From Thalassospira sp. MCCC 1A01428 (GTDB lineage: Bacteria; Pseudomonadota; Alphaproteobacteria; Rhodospirillales; Thalassospiraceae): a DNA stretch of 64,000 bases. Below the pieces are notes generated by a model. That model did not search any database, was not told the origin of the DNA, and saw only the letters and a list, made by a program, of their open reading frames with translations. This document shows, in pieces, positions 44,476 through 55,658 of this stretch. Made by a program: the position numbers and the translations under genes. The stretch lies in contig NZ_JFJZ01000011.1 of assembly GCF_002115825.1 (NCBI RefSeq), positions 1-64,000 of the forward strand, given 5' to 3'. The first letter of the stretch is position 1. Every line of letters begins with the position of its first letter.

Positions 44476-45351
44476 TCACCCCAAATACCGCGCCAAATGC
44501 TCCACCAGCATCCGCACCTTGGAGGAGAGATGCCGATTGGCGGGGTACAGCGCCCAAATGCCTTCGTCAGACGGTTGATAGCGTGTCAGGATCGGCACCA
44601 ATTCGCCACTGGCGATATAGGGATCAACGTAAAAATCGGGCAATTGCACAAGGCCAAGGCCCTTGCGCGCGGCATCGAGCAGGGCCTGGCCGCTATTGGC
44701 GGTGATGCTGCCGTGGATGCGAATGGTGCGTTCGCGGCCATTTTCCTCGAACCGCCAATAATCCAGCGTGCCGGGCAGGCAATTATGCCGCGATAGCTCC
44801 GACAGGCTATGGGGCTCGCCCCGCTTGGAAAGATAAACCGGTGCGGCACACACATATAAACGGCGCGATGACAGCCGCTGGCTCATGATGGTTCCGGGGG
44901 TTCCCTCCAGTCGCCCCAGCCGGATCGCCAGATCATACCCCTCCAAAATCAGATCCAGCTTCTGATTGGTAAAGCGGCAATTCACCTCCAGCTCCGGGTA
45001 TCGGGCGACAAAATCATTGATCAGCGGGGCAATCACGCTTTCGCCGTAAGTGGTGGGGGCTGTCAGTTTTAACTTGCCGCGCGGGGTATCTTGCAGGCTG
45101 CTGATCGCGCGTTCTGCCTCTTCCAGGCCATCGCGCAACTGGCGGCAATGCTGGTAATAAATCAGTCCCGCTTCGGTGAGGGTGACCTTGCGCGTCGTTC
45201 GGTAAAACAGCTTGCTGCCCAGACGGGTTTCCAGCGCCGTGATCTGGCGGCTGACATGGGCAATCGAAACGCCCAGCTGGGCTGCCGCGCCGGTAAAGCT
45301 TTGGCAGTCCGCCACGGCGATACATTCGCTTATGCCATCCCACGCATTCAT
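44476..45351 (-). CDS. LysR-family transcriptional regulator
   Basis: A 291-residue LysR protein. The N-terminal winged helix-turn-helix is SFTGAAAQLGVSIAHVSRQI, with the linker helix after LTEAGLIYYQHC. A two-lobe effector domain starts near PRGKLKLTAPTTYG and includes the usual DLAIRLGRLE motif. The start is set at the ATG at 45351; a GTG three codons upstream is possible. It is divergent from the formaldehyde-oxidation gene adhC with 124 bp between, which suggests but does not prove that it regulates that operon. It converges with the RES toxin gene. Confidence 0.88.
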   Translation of the reverse strand: MNAWDGISECIAVADCQSFTGAAAQLGVSIAHVSRQITALETRLGSKLFYRTTRKVTLTEAGLIYYQHCRQLRDGLEEAERAISSLQDTPRGKLKLTAPTTYGESVIAPLINDFVARYPELEVNCRFTNQKLDLILEGYDLAIRLGRLEGTPGTIMSQRLSSRRLYVCAAPVYLSKRGEPHSLSELSRHNCLPGTLDYWRFEENGRERTIRIHGSITANSGQALLDAARKGLGLVQLPDFYVDPYIASGELVPILTRYQPSDEGIWALYPANRHLSSKVRMLVEHLARYLG

Positions 45352-45463
45352 TATTACCACACTGTAAAAGTTATTTGCATAAATACGGGATTAACATTTT
45401 CTCGGAAACAAATAAACTTTCCTTCATATCTTTGCATTTTTCGATGCATTCCCGCTGGTCTGA

Positions 45464-46615
<1,152 letters not shown>

Positions 46616-46675
46616 GTTGCCGCCATTCTGGGCCGGAAGCAATCTTCCGGCCCAATCGCATAATTGGAGGATGAA

Positions 46676-47533
46676 ATGAGCATCGAAAATATCTCTAGCG
46701 CCAAAAGTTTCGGCGGCTGGCACAAACAATATAGCCACCCATCATCGACCCTGGGCTGCGACATGCGCTTTGCCATTTACCTGCCGCCCCAGGCGGGAAA
46801 TGGCACCACGGTCCCGGTGATGTATTGGCTGTCGGGCCTGACCTGCACCGATGAAAATTTCATGCAAAAGGCTGGCGCGCACCGCATTGCCGCCGAACTG
46901 GGCATTGCCATTGTTGCCCCGGATACCAGCCCGCGCGGCGACCATGTGCCCGATGATGAAAACGAAGCCTATGATTTTGGCAAAGGGGCGGGTTTTTACG
47001 TCAATGCCACCCAGGAACCCTGGCGGCAAAACTACCGGATGTATGATTATATCCTAAACGAGCTTCCGGCCCTGATTGCCGAACATTTCCCGGTTAATGA
47101 CAACGCGGTGATTTCCGGCCATTCGATGGGCGGGCATGGTGCATTGATGATGGCGCTGCGCAATCCGGGCAAGTTCCGCTCTGTCACCGCATTTTCACCC
47201 ATTTGCAACCCGGTCAATGTGCCCTGGGGGCAAAAGGCGTTTGAAAACTATCTGGGCCCCAAACAGGCCGATTGGGCCGCATATGACAGCTCCATGCTAA
47301 TGAGCACGGCCCAGCCCACCGGCTTCACCCCCGCCCTTGTCGATCAGGGCGATGCCGATGGCTTCCTCAAAGACCAGCTAAAGCCCGAAACGCTGGAACA
47401 GGCTGCCAAAAACAGCGGCTACCCGCTGACGCTGCGCATGCAGGAAGGCTATGATCACAGCTATTATTTCATCGCCAGCTTCATCGAAGACCATATCCGC
47501 TTTCATGCGACGCATTTGGGACTAACGGCCTAA
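46676..47533 (+). CDS. fghA: S-formylglutathione hydrolase
   Basis: A 285-residue alpha/beta hydrolase of the esterase D family. The nucleophile is Ser150 in GHSMGGHG; the acid and histidine lie in QGDADGFL and YDHSYYF. MYWLSGLTCTDENFMQKAGA is diagnostic for the family. It hydrolyses S-formylglutathione to formate and glutathione. The ATG at 46676 is preferred because the GGAGG 12 nt upstream is a ribosome binding site; the longer frame would start inside it. It lies 60 bp after adhC. Confidence 0.95.
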   Translation: MSIENISSAKSFGGWHKQYSHPSSTLGCDMRFAIYLPPQAGNGTTVPVMYWLSGLTCTDENFMQKAGAHRIAAELGIAIVAPDTSPRGDHVPDDENEAYDFGKGAGFYVNATQEPWRQNYRMYDYILNELPALIAEHFPVNDNAVISGHSMGGHGALMMALRNPGKFRSVTAFSPICNPVNVPWGQKAFENYLGPKQADWAAYDSSMLMSTAQPTGFTPALVDQGDADGFLKDQLKPETLEQAAKNSGYPLTLRMQEGYDHSYYFIASFIEDHIRFHATHLGLTA

Positions 47534-47560
47534 AACATTCAGCCGACAAGACCCGCTTTC

Positions 47561-47591
47561 ATGCCGGACCTGACAACAGGTCCGGCATTTT
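47561..47591 (+). terminator. Intrinsic terminator of adhC-fghA
   Basis: A perfect 12-bp stem (47561-47572 with 47577-47588) with an ACAA loop is followed by TTTTTATTT on the plus strand. It sits in the short gap to the convergent bioN. Confidence 0.9.
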
Positions 47592-48208
47592 TATTTGCGT
47601 CCGACAGGATCATAACTCCGCGCTTCAATCGCATCGGCGACATCATCGGCCATTTTCAGAGTACGGATGATCAGTGGCACCGACAGGGCCAGCATATTGC
47701 GATCCAGCCCCCGCGCCTTTTGCGCCTCGCGTACATCATGGAAAATGGTTGCAATAACGGGGATGAAGCGCAGCACCAGCGAAAAGGCGAGGCCGACTTT
47801 TTCCGGATTGATGCCGACAAAGCGCAGCGGCTGCATGGCGCGTTCCAGAGCCGCCAGCATCACAGAAACCCGTGTGGTGAGCGTCACCAAGGCGGCAAAC
47901 AGCACAACGATGGCAAGGCGCGTGACCACCACCAACCCCGCCTGCCAGTCATTCAACCACAGCTGCACGGCAAAAAACACCACCAGCAACCAGACAAGCG
48001 GGCGGATTTGCGCCCATAAAATTTGCGGTGAAAACCGCGCCACCCCATAAAGCGCAATGACGGCGGCCAATATGCCCAGCAAAATTTGCCAGTTTGGAAT
48101 AAGAAACACCGCCGTGCCCAGCACCACAAGTGCCAGCACTTTTAGCCCGGCCGGCAGGCGATGGATCCGCGAGGCGCAATCCTGATACAGGCCGCTGGCG
48201 AGGTTCAT
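47591..48208 (-). CDS. bioN: Biotin ECF transporter transmembrane subunit (EcfT/BioN)
   Basis: A 205-residue membrane protein with about five hydrophobic segments between residues 22 and 115. It has the two Ala-Arg-Gly-type coupling motifs of EcfT proteins, EAQKARGLD and DAIEARSYD, in the C-terminal third; these contact the ATPase. It completes a three-gene set with the ATPase and BioY. Its start overlaps the ATPase stop by 4 nt. Confidence 0.88.
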   Translation of the reverse strand: MNLASGLYQDCASRIHRLPAGLKVLALVVLGTAVFLIPNWQILLGILAAVIALYGVARFSPQILWAQIRPLVWLLVVFFAVQLWLNDWQAGLVVVTRLAIVVLFAALVTLTTRVSVMLAALERAMQPLRFVGINPEKVGLAFSLVLRFIPVIATIFHDVREAQKARGLDRNMLALSVPLIIRTLKMADDVADAIEARSYDPVGRK

Positions 48209-48879
48209 GACATCAGATCCACATAAAACGGCAGCGCCTTTTGCGGGATATCGTCACACACCACCCGGCCCTGATCGATCACCAGAATACGGTCATAATC
48301 GGCCAGAAGGTCGAGATCATGCGACACCGTAATCACCTGTTGCTCCAATTCGGCAATGGCCTGTGCCACCCGGTTGCGATTGCGCAAATCGAGCAAAGTG
48401 GTGGGTTCATCAAACACAATGCAGGCGGGCTCCATAATCAGCACACCGCAAATCGCCAAAAGCTGCTTTTGCCCGCCACTGAGTTGATGGCTGGGATGGG
48501 TGCGATAAGCCCCAAGGTCATAGCGCGCCAGCATGGTATCAATCCGTCGGCTGACGTCGTCTTTGGGCAATTTCAGCGGCTTAAGGCCAAAGGCAAGGTC
48601 TTCCTCGACCACGGGAAAAACGATCTGGTTATCCGGGTTTTGAAAGACGAACCCCACCCGTGCGCGCACTTTGCGGCCCTCTTTTGCGGTATCAAAACCA
48701 TCGACCCGCACATGGCCTGCGCTGGGCACCAAAAGCCCGTTAAGCAGACGTGCCAGCGTGCTTTTGCCCGATCCATTGGCACCGACAATGCCAATACGCC
48801 GCTCGCCAAGGGATAGGGAAATATCTTCCAGCACATTTTGCACCCCATAGCGCAACGCGACATTCTGCAATTCGATCAT
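48205..48879 (-). CDS. bioM: Biotin ECF transporter ATP-binding subunit (BioM)
   Basis: A 224-residue ATPase with Walker [10 protein letters not shown], the signature QLSGGQKQL, Walker [13 protein letters not shown] and switch His in TVSHDLDLL. The start at 48879 ([12 protein letters not shown]) has GAGAGG upstream; the open frame extends 13 codons further without support. It powers biotin uptake with the T and S subunits encoded on either side. Confidence 0.9.
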   Translation of the reverse strand: MIELQNVALRYGVQNVLEDISLSLGERRIGIVGANGSGKSTLARLLNGLLVPSAGHVRVDGFDTAKEGRKVRARVGFVFQNPDNQIVFPVVEEDLAFGLKPLKLPKDDVSRRIDTMLARYDLGAYRTHPSHQLSGGQKQLLAICGVLIMEPACIVFDEPTTLLDLRNRNRVAQAIAELEQQVITVSHDLDLLADYDRILVIDQGRVVCDDIPQKALPFYVDLMS

Positions 48880-48952
48880 TGGCCTCTCATATTCCGCCCA
48901 GCAAAAAGCCGCCTGCACTTATCGCACAGGCGGCCCGATTAAAGCATGCAAA

Positions 48953-49498
48953 TCAGGCAGGCGATACCAGCGGATAAGCCCGACGCACCGCAAGGGCCGC
49001 CCCCGTTGCGACAAAAACCTTCAACGCATCGCCAACCAAAAAGGGCGCGGACCCGACCGTGGCCTTCCAATAGGAAATATCAACCGCGACAGCCACCCAG
49101 GCATTGCCCAGCCCATAAAGCACAACAATCCCGCCAAAGGCGATGATGGCGGCGGTATTCACTGCGTTCAAACGGTCCCAGAATTTCTCGATCAGATAGC
49201 CAATGACAAAGGCCGATACCGCCCAACCGATCATGAAACCACCGGTCGGCCCCAAAAACACGCCAAAGCCACCGCGCCCACCAGCCAAAAGCGGCAAACC
49301 CAGCGCGACCAGAACCAGAAACAGCACCACCGACAGCGCCCCGCGCCGCGCCCCCAAAATCGCCCCGGCCAGCATCGGCGCCAGTGATTGCGCCGTAATC
49401 GGCACGCCTGTGAGCGGCAGGGCAAAGGGCGGAAACAGCCCCAAAACAGCCATCAGGGCCGCAAAAAGGGCGATATAAACAATGTCCTTGGTCTTCAT
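48953..49498 (-). CDS. bioY: Biotin transporter substrate-binding subunit BioY
   Basis: A 181-residue protein with about six hydrophobic helices. BioY motifs are present: TGVPITAQSLAPMLAGAILG in the first third and LLAGGRGGFGVFLGPTGGFM in the middle. It is the high-affinity biotin-binding S component and is first in the bioYMN series. No biotin biosynthesis gene is in the window. Confidence 0.93.
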   Translation of the reverse strand: MKTKDIVYIALFAALMAVLGLFPPFALPLTGVPITAQSLAPMLAGAILGARRGALSVVLFLVLVALGLPLLAGGRGGFGVFLGPTGGFMIGWAVSAFVIGYLIEKFWDRLNAVNTAAIIAFGGIVVLYGLGNAWVAVAVDISYWKATVGSAPFLVGDALKVFVATGAALAVRRAYPLVSPA

Positions 49499-49738
49499 TC
49501 TGATCCCTCACTTCCGGGCCAGCCCTGCAGCGGCCCATAATACGACCTACCGCAAACGCAAAAACCGGCCCCGCATCACATCAGGGCCACCAAATTCATT
49601 GGTAATGGATAACTACAAATGCAGGATTTTCCAAGGGAAATGCAAACCGAAAGCAAAGGCGACAATAGGAACGTCGACGGTGCGAGGCATGCTATCCAAA
49701 AAATCACACGCTCAGCTTACTTAAGTTTTAATGAATGA

Positions 49739-50032
49739 CTATAGTTCTGAAATTAAATATTCAATTTTTTGAATCGCACCGTTTACAATTGGCTGAGTTA
49801 CCTGATCTAATTTATGTTCATTTTTTTCAATAAGATAAGCATTAACAGACTCCAAATCAGTCAATTTTTCTGTAAATTTATGATCCCATTCACTTGGGCA
49901 AACATCTAGCGCATCGCGCAAAAAAATCAAATCCTCTACGAGATCTCCTAAGCCAATTGCCCCATTTTTATAGTTTATGACCTGATCCTTCATTCTTTTA
50001 ATTTGCCGGTCATCATATTCAGTTCTCATCAT
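49739..50032 (-). CDS. Probable immunity protein of the adjacent toxin
   Basis: A 97-residue, mostly helical, acidic protein (for example LGDLVEDLIFLRDALDV, FTEKLTDLESVNAYLIEK). I recognise no family. It begins 1 nt after the toxin stop and ends without another gene behind it. Its base composition is clearly more AT-rich than the surroundings, as is the 3' end of the toxin gene. Small, AT-rich genes directly behind polymorphic toxins are typically their immunity genes; that role is inferred from context. Confidence 0.6.
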   Translation of the reverse strand: MMRTEYDDRQIKRMKDQVINYKNGAIGLGDLVEDLIFLRDALDVCPSEWDHKFTEKLTDLESVNAYLIEKNEHKLDQVTQPIVNGAIQKIEYLISEL

Positions 50033-50033
50033 T

Positions 50034-51263
50034 TCACCTCGCCCCTCTCATAACTGTTATCACTTTTTCATTTTCAGTAATTACAGTTACTTTATTTTCC
50101 ATATCAACATACCGAACTCGACCTGGGATTGGATCAGCACTACGTTTTCCAAATTTTACCGCATTTTCAACAGATGATGACATTATACCCCTATTTTGCA
50201 TTTGATCTAAGGCATGACCAGAATATTCGCGACCAGAAATTACGCCATCAGAGTTTCGAGTTTTCTGATATGCTGAATTCTTAAGCTCATGACCTTTTCT
50301 GCCCTTAAAGCCGGTCGACGGCCTCTCTCGAGCGATGTGCTCTGATACCTGATTCTCATGCTTCGGTGCATCCAGGTTCTCTCGAAATTCGGCATCGCGA
50401 TTAGTCGATCCGCCCGATTGCCTGTTTTGCCTTAAGGTAGTGTCACCGAATGCTCCCTCGCCCTCAGCACTGCCTCGGCCTCCCTTCCCCATTCTGGCGC
50501 CAACACGTCCGGCACCTAGAGTCAACAGAGTTATAAGCCCGGTAACAACAACCTCGGCAGTAACTCTTGCAAACAAGGCGGCAGCCTGCTCGAGGTCTTG
50601 ATCGTCAATAGCATTTGCCACAAGCCGGATGGCATTAATCAAATCGCCAATAATTGTAAAAATGGCAGAACCCAGCAATGCATAACCCAGAGCAACCATA
50701 ACGGGGATGATAACGCCATCGCTAACGACGATCATTAAACCAAGACTGGCAGCAGACACACCAAGCGCAACCGGCGAAACCAGATTCCGAAAAGATTCAG
50801 CCACATCCTCCCCCAAATAATTGGGGACTTTCTCGAAAGTCAGCTCGAATTTTTCGTCCATCGACATCGTTGCCACATTGCGGCCCTTGAGTGTCGAAAG
50901 CACCGGGGTCATCCGGCCACTGATCTTTTCAGGAACGGCACAGCCAACTCGGCGCTCATCGGCAATTTCAAGCGCCATCCATGCGCCTTGACCAACAATA
51001 CGGCCAACATCGCGCACCATATCCTGCTCATTGCGCGGGGCAAGGTTGCCACCACCTGCGGACAACCAGAAGTGACGCAGCTTAAGCCCGTTACCGGGAT
51101 GAGAGGCATAATGCCGGACCCGGTCGGCAATACGCTGCGGATCGTCAATGCTGCCGCACATTCTTACATCAAAACGATTGAGCTGACCAAATCTGATGGG
51201 ACGGCCAATCAACAAGATAGAGCCATTGCCGCGCAATTCGACAATTTCGCTGTGGGAAAACAC
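50034..51263 (-). CDS. Candidate polymorphic toxin with DUF4258-like C-terminal domain
   Basis: A 409-residue protein in three parts. Residues about 1-160 form an unrecognised N-terminal domain, rich in Arg and Gly. Residues about 160-265 are hydrophobic (LGVSAASLGLMIVVSDGVII, VVVTGLITLLTLGAGRVG) and may cross a membrane. The C-terminal third starts with a charged linker and ends in GHALDQMQNRGI...VRYVDMENKVTVITENEKVITVMRG, which resembles DUF4258/ribonuclease-like toxin tips. The C-terminal part is AT-rich compared with the N-terminal part, as in swapped toxin modules. I choose the GTG at 51263 because AGGAGAAGG precedes it; an ATG eight codons upstream is possible. No secretion genes of type V or VI are nearby. 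Confidence 0.6.
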   Translation of the reverse strand: MFSHSEIVELRGNGSILLIGRPIRFGQLNRFDVRMCGSIDDPQRIADRVRHYASHPGNGLKLRHFWLSAGGGNLAPRNEQDMVRDVGRIVGQGAWMALEIADERRVGCAVPEKISGRMTPVLSTLKGRNVATMSMDEKFELTFEKVPNYLGEDVAESFRNLVSPVALGVSAASLGLMIVVSDGVIIPVMVALGYALLGSAIFTIIGDLINAIRLVANAIDDQDLEQAAALFARVTAEVVVTGLITLLTLGAGRVGARMGKGGRGSAEGEGAFGDTTLRQNRQSGGSTNRDAEFRENLDAPKHENQVSEHIARERPSTGFKGRKGHELKNSAYQKTRNSDGVISGREYSGHALDQMQNRGIMSSSVENAVKFGKRSADPIPGRVRYVDMENKVTVITENEKVITVMRGAR

Positions 51264-51516
51264 ATCCTTCTCCTGACAGGTCCACATAACAGGTGGGGAA
51301 AACCGAACATGCAGAGACTATCGTGAAGGCTTGGGCATTTTCCTGTGCAAAAGTTCAAAATCCTGAACTTTCCTGAAAACAGAACAAGATATTGAATTTA
51401 TGGGGAAATCATAAAAATCACTCAAGCAGACATGTTTCAATATCTGGCGAAATTCCGCTCGCGCCGGCGAAAACTCGCCCGACAGCCCAACTTTTGCGCG
51501 AATCGCAAAAAAACAA
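51264..51516. other. Intergenic stretch upstream of the toxin gene
   Basis: About 250 bp with no gene recognised. It must hold the promoter of the toxin-immunity pair, but I found no clear -35/-10 pair. Confidence 0.35.
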
Positions 51517-51542
51517 ACACCCGACCCTTTCGGGCCGGGTGT
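51517..51542 (-). terminator. Intrinsic terminator of the urt-ure run
   Basis: ACACCCG-type arms (51517-51527 with 51532-51542) form an 11-bp stem with one mismatch; the minus strand then reads TTGTTTTTTT. It follows the ureG stop by about 40 nt and ends the long urea operon. Confidence 0.88.
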
Positions 51543-51583
51543 TGCTGAACTCCCATCATCTGCGATCTTCTGCTTGTTCTATG

Positions 51584-52201
51584 TCACGCAGCAGATTGAC
51601 GGAGCCCCCCTGATTCGATGATAAAGTTTTTCACATCCTCAAGGCCTTCCATCGCCTTGAGATTGGTGAAAACAAAGGGCCGGTCCCCGCGCATTTTGCG
51701 CGCATCACGGTCCATAACCCCCAGATCGGCCCCCACCAGCGGGGCGAGATCGGTTTTGTTGATAATCAAAAGATCCGAACGGGTAATGCCCGGCCCGCCT
51801 TTGCGCGGAATTTTATCGCCCGCCGACACATCAATCACGTAAATCGTAATATCGGCCAGTTCGGGCGAAAACGTCGCCGACAGATTATCGCCGCCCGATT
51901 CAATAAAAATCGCCTCAAGGCCCGGATGTTTCGCACTCATATCTTCGACTGCCGCCAGATTGATCGAGGCATCTTCGCGAATGGCCGTGTGCGGGCAGCC
52001 GCCGGTTTCAACACCCGCAATGCGGTCCGGCGCAAGCGCCCCCGAGCGGGTCATGAATTCGGCATCTTCGCGGGTATAAATATCGTTGGTAATGGCGGCG
52101 ATGTTAAATTCGTCGCGCATCGCCTTGCACAGGCGTTCAAGCAATGCCGTTTTGCCAGAGCCAACCGGCCCACCGATACCAATGCGAAGCGGAGAAGTCA
52201 T
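51584..52201 (-). CDS. ureG: Urease accessory GTPase UreG
   Basis: A 205-residue SIMIBI-class GTPase. The P-loop GPVGSGKT is at 11-18, and the conserved nickel-site CPH motif lies in [34 protein letters not shown] and the base-recognition NKTD are also seen. GTP hydrolysis by UreG drives nickel delivery to urease through the UreDFG complex. Its ATG overlaps the ureF stop by 4 nt. It is the last gene of the urea operon. Confidence 0.96.
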   Translation of the reverse strand: MTSPLRIGIGGPVGSGKTALLERLCKAMRDEFNIAAITNDIYTREDAEFMTRSGALAPDRIAGVETGGCPHTAIREDASINLAAVEDMSAKHPGLEAIFIESGGDNLSATFSPELADITIYVIDVSAGDKIPRKGGPGITRSDLLIINKTDLAPLVGADLGVMDRDARKMRGDRPFVFTNLKAMEGLEDVKNFIIESGGLRQSAA

Positions 52202-52917
52202 GATCGGAACAACCTTGTATATTGGGTTTCGTGTTTCATCGATGTCCAGTCGATCAACGGCGCGCAGGCACCAATGTCATCCGGGTCGGTTTCCATGGCC
52301 TGTTTAACGGCCAATTCCACCGTGTTCTCTAACGCAGCAATGGCGCGAATACCATCGGTCTGCCCCAGCGGCACCAGCCGCACGGCACTGGAAACCAGAT
52401 TGGCCACCATCGCATGGAAAAACGCCGTTAAGGCGCTACGCAAATCAATATCCGCCCCCGCCGCGGCAATCGCAACCGCCACCGGATAAGACGGCAACCG
52501 GCCATCCGTAAGCATCGAAGCCGCCCAGTTTGCCAGCAAGGCATCATCCCAAACCTGGCCAAGGGTGGAAACAAACGCCCGCCCCTGAGCGGTTGCTTCC
52601 AGCGCCATTTCGGCCGTGCCCCGGCGGCAATCGGCATCAATGCCAATGGCAATCAGACCCTCAAGGTCACCTGCGCAGGCGGCATGGTAAGCCTGGCAAA
52701 ACAGTACCCCGTCAATGCGCCCGGCACCAAAGGCCAAAACACCTTCCACCCAGGTTATCACGCTGTCGCGCTTGCCAACCCGGCCATCCTCAATCGCAAA
52801 TTCAACGCCGTGCGAATAGGTATAGGCGCCAACCGGAAAAGACGGCCCCAGCCATGTCATCAAGCGCATCAACCCGCGAGAATTAAGGGGCTGCGGCACG
52901 GTATGATCAATGGTCAT
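52198..52917 (-). CDS. ureF: Urease accessory protein UreF
   Basis: A 239-residue all-helical accessory protein with the family motif [19 protein letters not shown] and the C-terminal [10 protein letters not shown]. It bridges UreD and UreG and acts as the checkpoint for UreG GTPase activity. The start is taken at the ATG at 52917, which overlaps the end of ureE by 11 nt. A longer open frame continues back across the His-rich 3' part of ureE, but that extension is simply the ureE DNA in another frame. Confidence 0.94.
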   Translation of the reverse strand: MTIDHTVPQPLNSRGLMRLMTWLGPSFPVGAYTYSHGVEFAIEDGRVGKRDSVITWVEGVLAFGAGRIDGVLFCQAYHAACAGDLEGLIAIGIDADCRRGTAEMALEATAQGRAFVSTLGQVWDDALLANWAASMLTDGRLPSYPVAVAIAAAGADIDLRSALTAFFHAMVANLVSSAVRLVPLGQTDGIRAIAALENTVELAVKQAMETDPDDIGACAPLIDWTSMKHETQYTRLFRS

Positions 52918-53608
52918 GATCACCCCCGGCGGTAGGGTTGCGGGTGTGACTGTGACTGTGCAAGGCCGCATGCGAATGAGAATGTGCGTGCGAGCCTGTG
53001 CTTTCCGTATGGCTGTGAGCATGACTGTGACTGTGACTGTGACTGTCGCTTTGACCATGGCGGGGAACAGCAATGGGCCCCGTCGCATCCCCCGCGTCCC
53101 CGTGATCAGCATCGGCAAAGAAATCGTGGTCATGGCCATGATGATGGCCATTTTCCTGCGCATTACCGCCGAGGCCATGATAGGCCCCGCGTTCGGGGTC
53201 AAAGGGTGCAATTTCGCTGTCAACCACACCGCCAAGGCCAATGATCATATCGCGCAAAACATGGTCTTCAATAATGCGCAAGCGCCCGTCTTTAAGCACC
53301 TGCATCGGCGTATGGCGGTTGCCAATGTGCCAGGCCATGCGGGCCGCCGCAATGGGGCCGGCACAGGTAATGGTCAAAACCGGTTCGGCGGCGGCACACA
53401 CTACAATAACGCCGCCATCGGCCAGTTTCAAATGATCGCCATCGCCCAAACGCACCGCATGAGGCAGATCCAGCAAAAAGGGCGCGCCCGCATCATCAAG
53501 CAGGCGAATGCGCCGCCGGTGCCGGTCAGCAAAGGCCAGCGTTACCGTCCCGCGCACTTCAGCGGCATGGTTTTGCCCGACGGGAATATGTTCAATGGCG
53601 CGCCGCAT
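52907..53608 (-). CDS. ureE: Urease nickel metallochaperone UreE with long His-rich tail
   Basis: A 233-residue UreE. The N-terminal peptide-binding domain (RGTVTLAFADRHRRRIRLLD) and the C-terminal metal-binding domain with MAWHIGNRHTPMQ are normal. From about residue 150 a tail with His-Ser, His-Asp and His-Gly runs makes up over a third of the protein and will bind several nickel ions. The ATG at 53608 lies 11 nt after the ureC stop with GGGGCGGG upstream; upstream in-frame codons lie inside ureC. The tail DNA is a CAC/CAT-rich simple repeat, prone to length change. Confidence 0.94.
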   Translation of the reverse strand: MRRAIEHIPVGQNHAAEVRGTVTLAFADRHRRRIRLLDDAGAPFLLDLPHAVRLGDGDHLKLADGGVIVVCAAAEPVLTITCAGPIAAARMAWHIGNRHTPMQVLKDGRLRIIEDHVLRDMIIGLGGVVDSEIAPFDPERGAYHGLGGNAQENGHHHGHDHDFFADADHGDAGDATGPIAVPRHGQSDSHSHSHSHAHSHTESTGSHAHSHSHAALHSHSHTRNPTAGGDHDH

Positions 53609-53619
53609 GATCCCGCCCC

Positions 53620-55329
53620 TTAAAACAGGAAGTAACGTTGTGCCATCGGCACTTCGGTTGCCGGTTGGCAAGTTAGATGCACCCCGTCCGCATGAACCTG
53701 ATAGGTTTCCGGGTCGACATCAATTTTTGGCAAGGTATCGTTCAACTTCATGTCCTTTTTGCCGATATTGCGCGTATTCGATACCGGCAACAACTGACGT
53801 TGCAAGCCAAATTCGGCGGCGATCCCGGCATCGATCCCGGCCTGGGACACAAAGGTAAAGCATGATTTGGTCAGCGCCCCGCCAAAAGCCCCGAACATCG
53901 GCCGGTAATGCACTGGCTGCGGGGTGGGGATAGAGGCATTCGGGTCGCCCATAGCAGCCCCCATGATCATGCCGCCCTTCAGGATCATATCGGGCTTCAC
54001 GCCAAAAAACATCGGTTTCCACACCACCAGATCGGCGATTTTACCCACCTCGATCGAACCGACATGGCTGGCAATGCCCTGGGCAATCGCGGGGTTGATG
54101 GTGTATTTGGCGATATAGCGCTTGGCGCGGAAATTGTCGTTTCCGTCGCCGTCTTCGGGCAAATTGCCACGCTGCTTTTTCATCTTGTCAGCCGTTTGCC
54201 AGGTGCGGCAAATCACCTCGCCCACCCGGCCCATCGCCTGACTATCGGACGAAATAATCGAAAACGCGCCCAGATCATGCAAAATGTCTTCAGCCGCAAT
54301 GGTTTCGCGGCGAATACGGCTTTCGGCAAAGGCCACATCTTCGGGAATTTTCGGATCGAGATGATGGCAAACCATCAACATATCAAGATGTTCGTCGATG
54401 GTATTAACCGTAAAGGGCCGTGTCGGGTTGGTGGAGCTGGGCAAAACATTGGCTTCGCCGCACAGCTTGATAATGTCTGGCGCATGGCCGCCCCCGGCCC
54501 CTTCGGTGTGGAAGGTATGAATGGTTCGGCCCTTGAACGCGGCCCGGCTATGTTCGACAAAGCCGCTTTCATTAAGCGTATCGGTATGGATCATCACCTG
54601 CACGTCAAGATCATCGGCAACCGACAGGCAAGCATCGATCGTGGCCGGGGTGGTGCCCCAGTCTTCATGCAGCTTTAATCCGCAAACACCTGCTTTTACC
54701 TGTTCGATCAGGGCGGCAGGCAGGGTGGCGTTGCCCTTGCCAAAATAACCAACGTTAACCGGCAAACCGTCGGCGGCTTGCAACATGCGGGCAATATGCC
54801 ACGGGCCGGGGGTGCAGGTGGTAGCGTTCGTACCCGCTGCCGGGCCGGTGCCCCCACCCAACATCGTGGTTACACCAGAATACAGGGCTTCATCCGCCTG
54901 TTGCGGGCAAATCCAGTGAATATGCGCGTCAATACCGCCTGCGGTGATAATATTTCCCTCACCGGCAATCACTTCGGTACCCGGACCAATAATAATATCC
55001 ACATCGGGCTGAATATCGGGGTTGCCTGCTTTGCCAATGGCAGCAATGCGGCCATCACGCAGGCCAATATCGGCCTTTACAATGCCCCAGTAATCCAGAA
55101 TCAGCGCGTTGGTAATAACGGTATCCACAGCCCCTTCGGCGCGCGACGCTTGTGACTGCCCCATACCGTCGCGGATCACTTTGCCGCCGCCAAATTTGAC
55201 TTCTTCACCATAGGTGGTGAAGTCTTTTTCAACTTCGATAATCAGGTCGGTATCAGCAAGGCGCACTTTGTCGCCCACGGTCGGGCCAAACATGGCAGCA
55301 TAGGATGAACGATCAATTTCATAGGCCAT
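53620..55329 (-). CDS. ureC: Urease alpha subunit UreC
   Basis: A 569-residue catalytic subunit of usual length that hydrolyses urea to ammonia and carbamate. Nickel ligands are His136 and His138 (HIHW), the carbamylated Lys219 in GLKLHEDWG, His248, His274 and Asp362. The mobile flap has Cys321-His322 in MVCHHLD. All active-site residues are present. It lies between ureB and ureE with gaps of 2 and 11 nt. Confidence 0.97.
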   Translation of the reverse strand: MAYEIDRSSYAAMFGPTVGDKVRLADTDLIIEVEKDFTTYGEEVKFGGGKVIRDGMGQSQASRAEGAVDTVITNALILDYWGIVKADIGLRDGRIAAIGKAGNPDIQPDVDIIIGPGTEVIAGEGNIITAGGIDAHIHWICPQQADEALYSGVTTMLGGGTGPAAGTNATTCTPGPWHIARMLQAADGLPVNVGYFGKGNATLPAALIEQVKAGVCGLKLHEDWGTTPATIDACLSVADDLDVQVMIHTDTLNESGFVEHSRAAFKGRTIHTFHTEGAGGGHAPDIIKLCGEANVLPSSTNPTRPFTVNTIDEHLDMLMVCHHLDPKIPEDVAFAESRIRRETIAAEDILHDLGAFSIISSDSQAMGRVGEVICRTWQTADKMKKQRGNLPEDGDGNDNFRAKRYIAKYTINPAIAQGIASHVGSIEVGKIADLVVWKPMFFGVKPDMILKGGMIMGAAMGDPNASIPTPQPVHYRPMFGAFGGALTKSCFTFVSQAGIDAGIAAEFGLQRQLLPVSNTRNIGKKDMKLNDTLPKIDVDPETYQVHADGVHLTCQPATEVPMAQRYFLF

Positions 55330-55331
55330 GT

Positions 55332-55643
55332 TCAGTCCCCCAACGCGCCGTTAATTTTGCCATTAAAGCCGTAAACCACACCTTTGCCGACATATTTGAC
55401 CAGGGTGACTTCGCGGGTTTGGCCCGGTTCGAACCGCACGGCACTGCCCGCAGGAACATCAAGGCGGCAGCCCCGTGCGGCTTCACGGTCAAAATCAAGG
55501 CCGGAGTTGGTTTCGTAAAAATGATAATGCGACCCCACCTGCACCGGGCGGTCACCGGTATTTGATACCGTTATAGAAACGGTTTCACGGCCCTCGTTTA
55601 AGGTCAGGGTACCGGGTGCTGTTATAATTTCACCGGGGATCAT
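55332..55643 (-). CDS. ureB: Urease beta subunit UreB
   Basis: A 103-residue structural subunit with the usual start [20 protein letters not shown] and core motifs [11 protein letters not shown] and [17 protein letters not shown]. It forms the (UreABC)3 holoenzyme with UreA and UreC. The separate small ureA and ureB genes are the common bacterial layout. Confidence 0.96.
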   Translation of the reverse strand: MIPGEIITAPGTLTLNEGRETVSITVSNTGDRPVQVGSHYHFYETNSGLDFDREAARGCRLDVPAGSAVRFEPGQTREVTLVKYVGKGVVYGFNGKINGALGD

Positions 55644-55658
55644 AAAAACGCACCTTTC

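Noticed and set aside
49603-49612. TTATCCATTA (minus strand) upstream of bioY, near the BioR box TTATMKATAA
   Set aside because: Two core mismatches, over 100 bp from the start codon, and no bioR gene seen.
52918-53241. N-terminal extension of the ureF frame by 108 codons
   Set aside because: It is the His-rich ureE DNA read in another frame, giving Met/Thr/Val-rich nonsense; the UreF family begins at the ATG at 52917.
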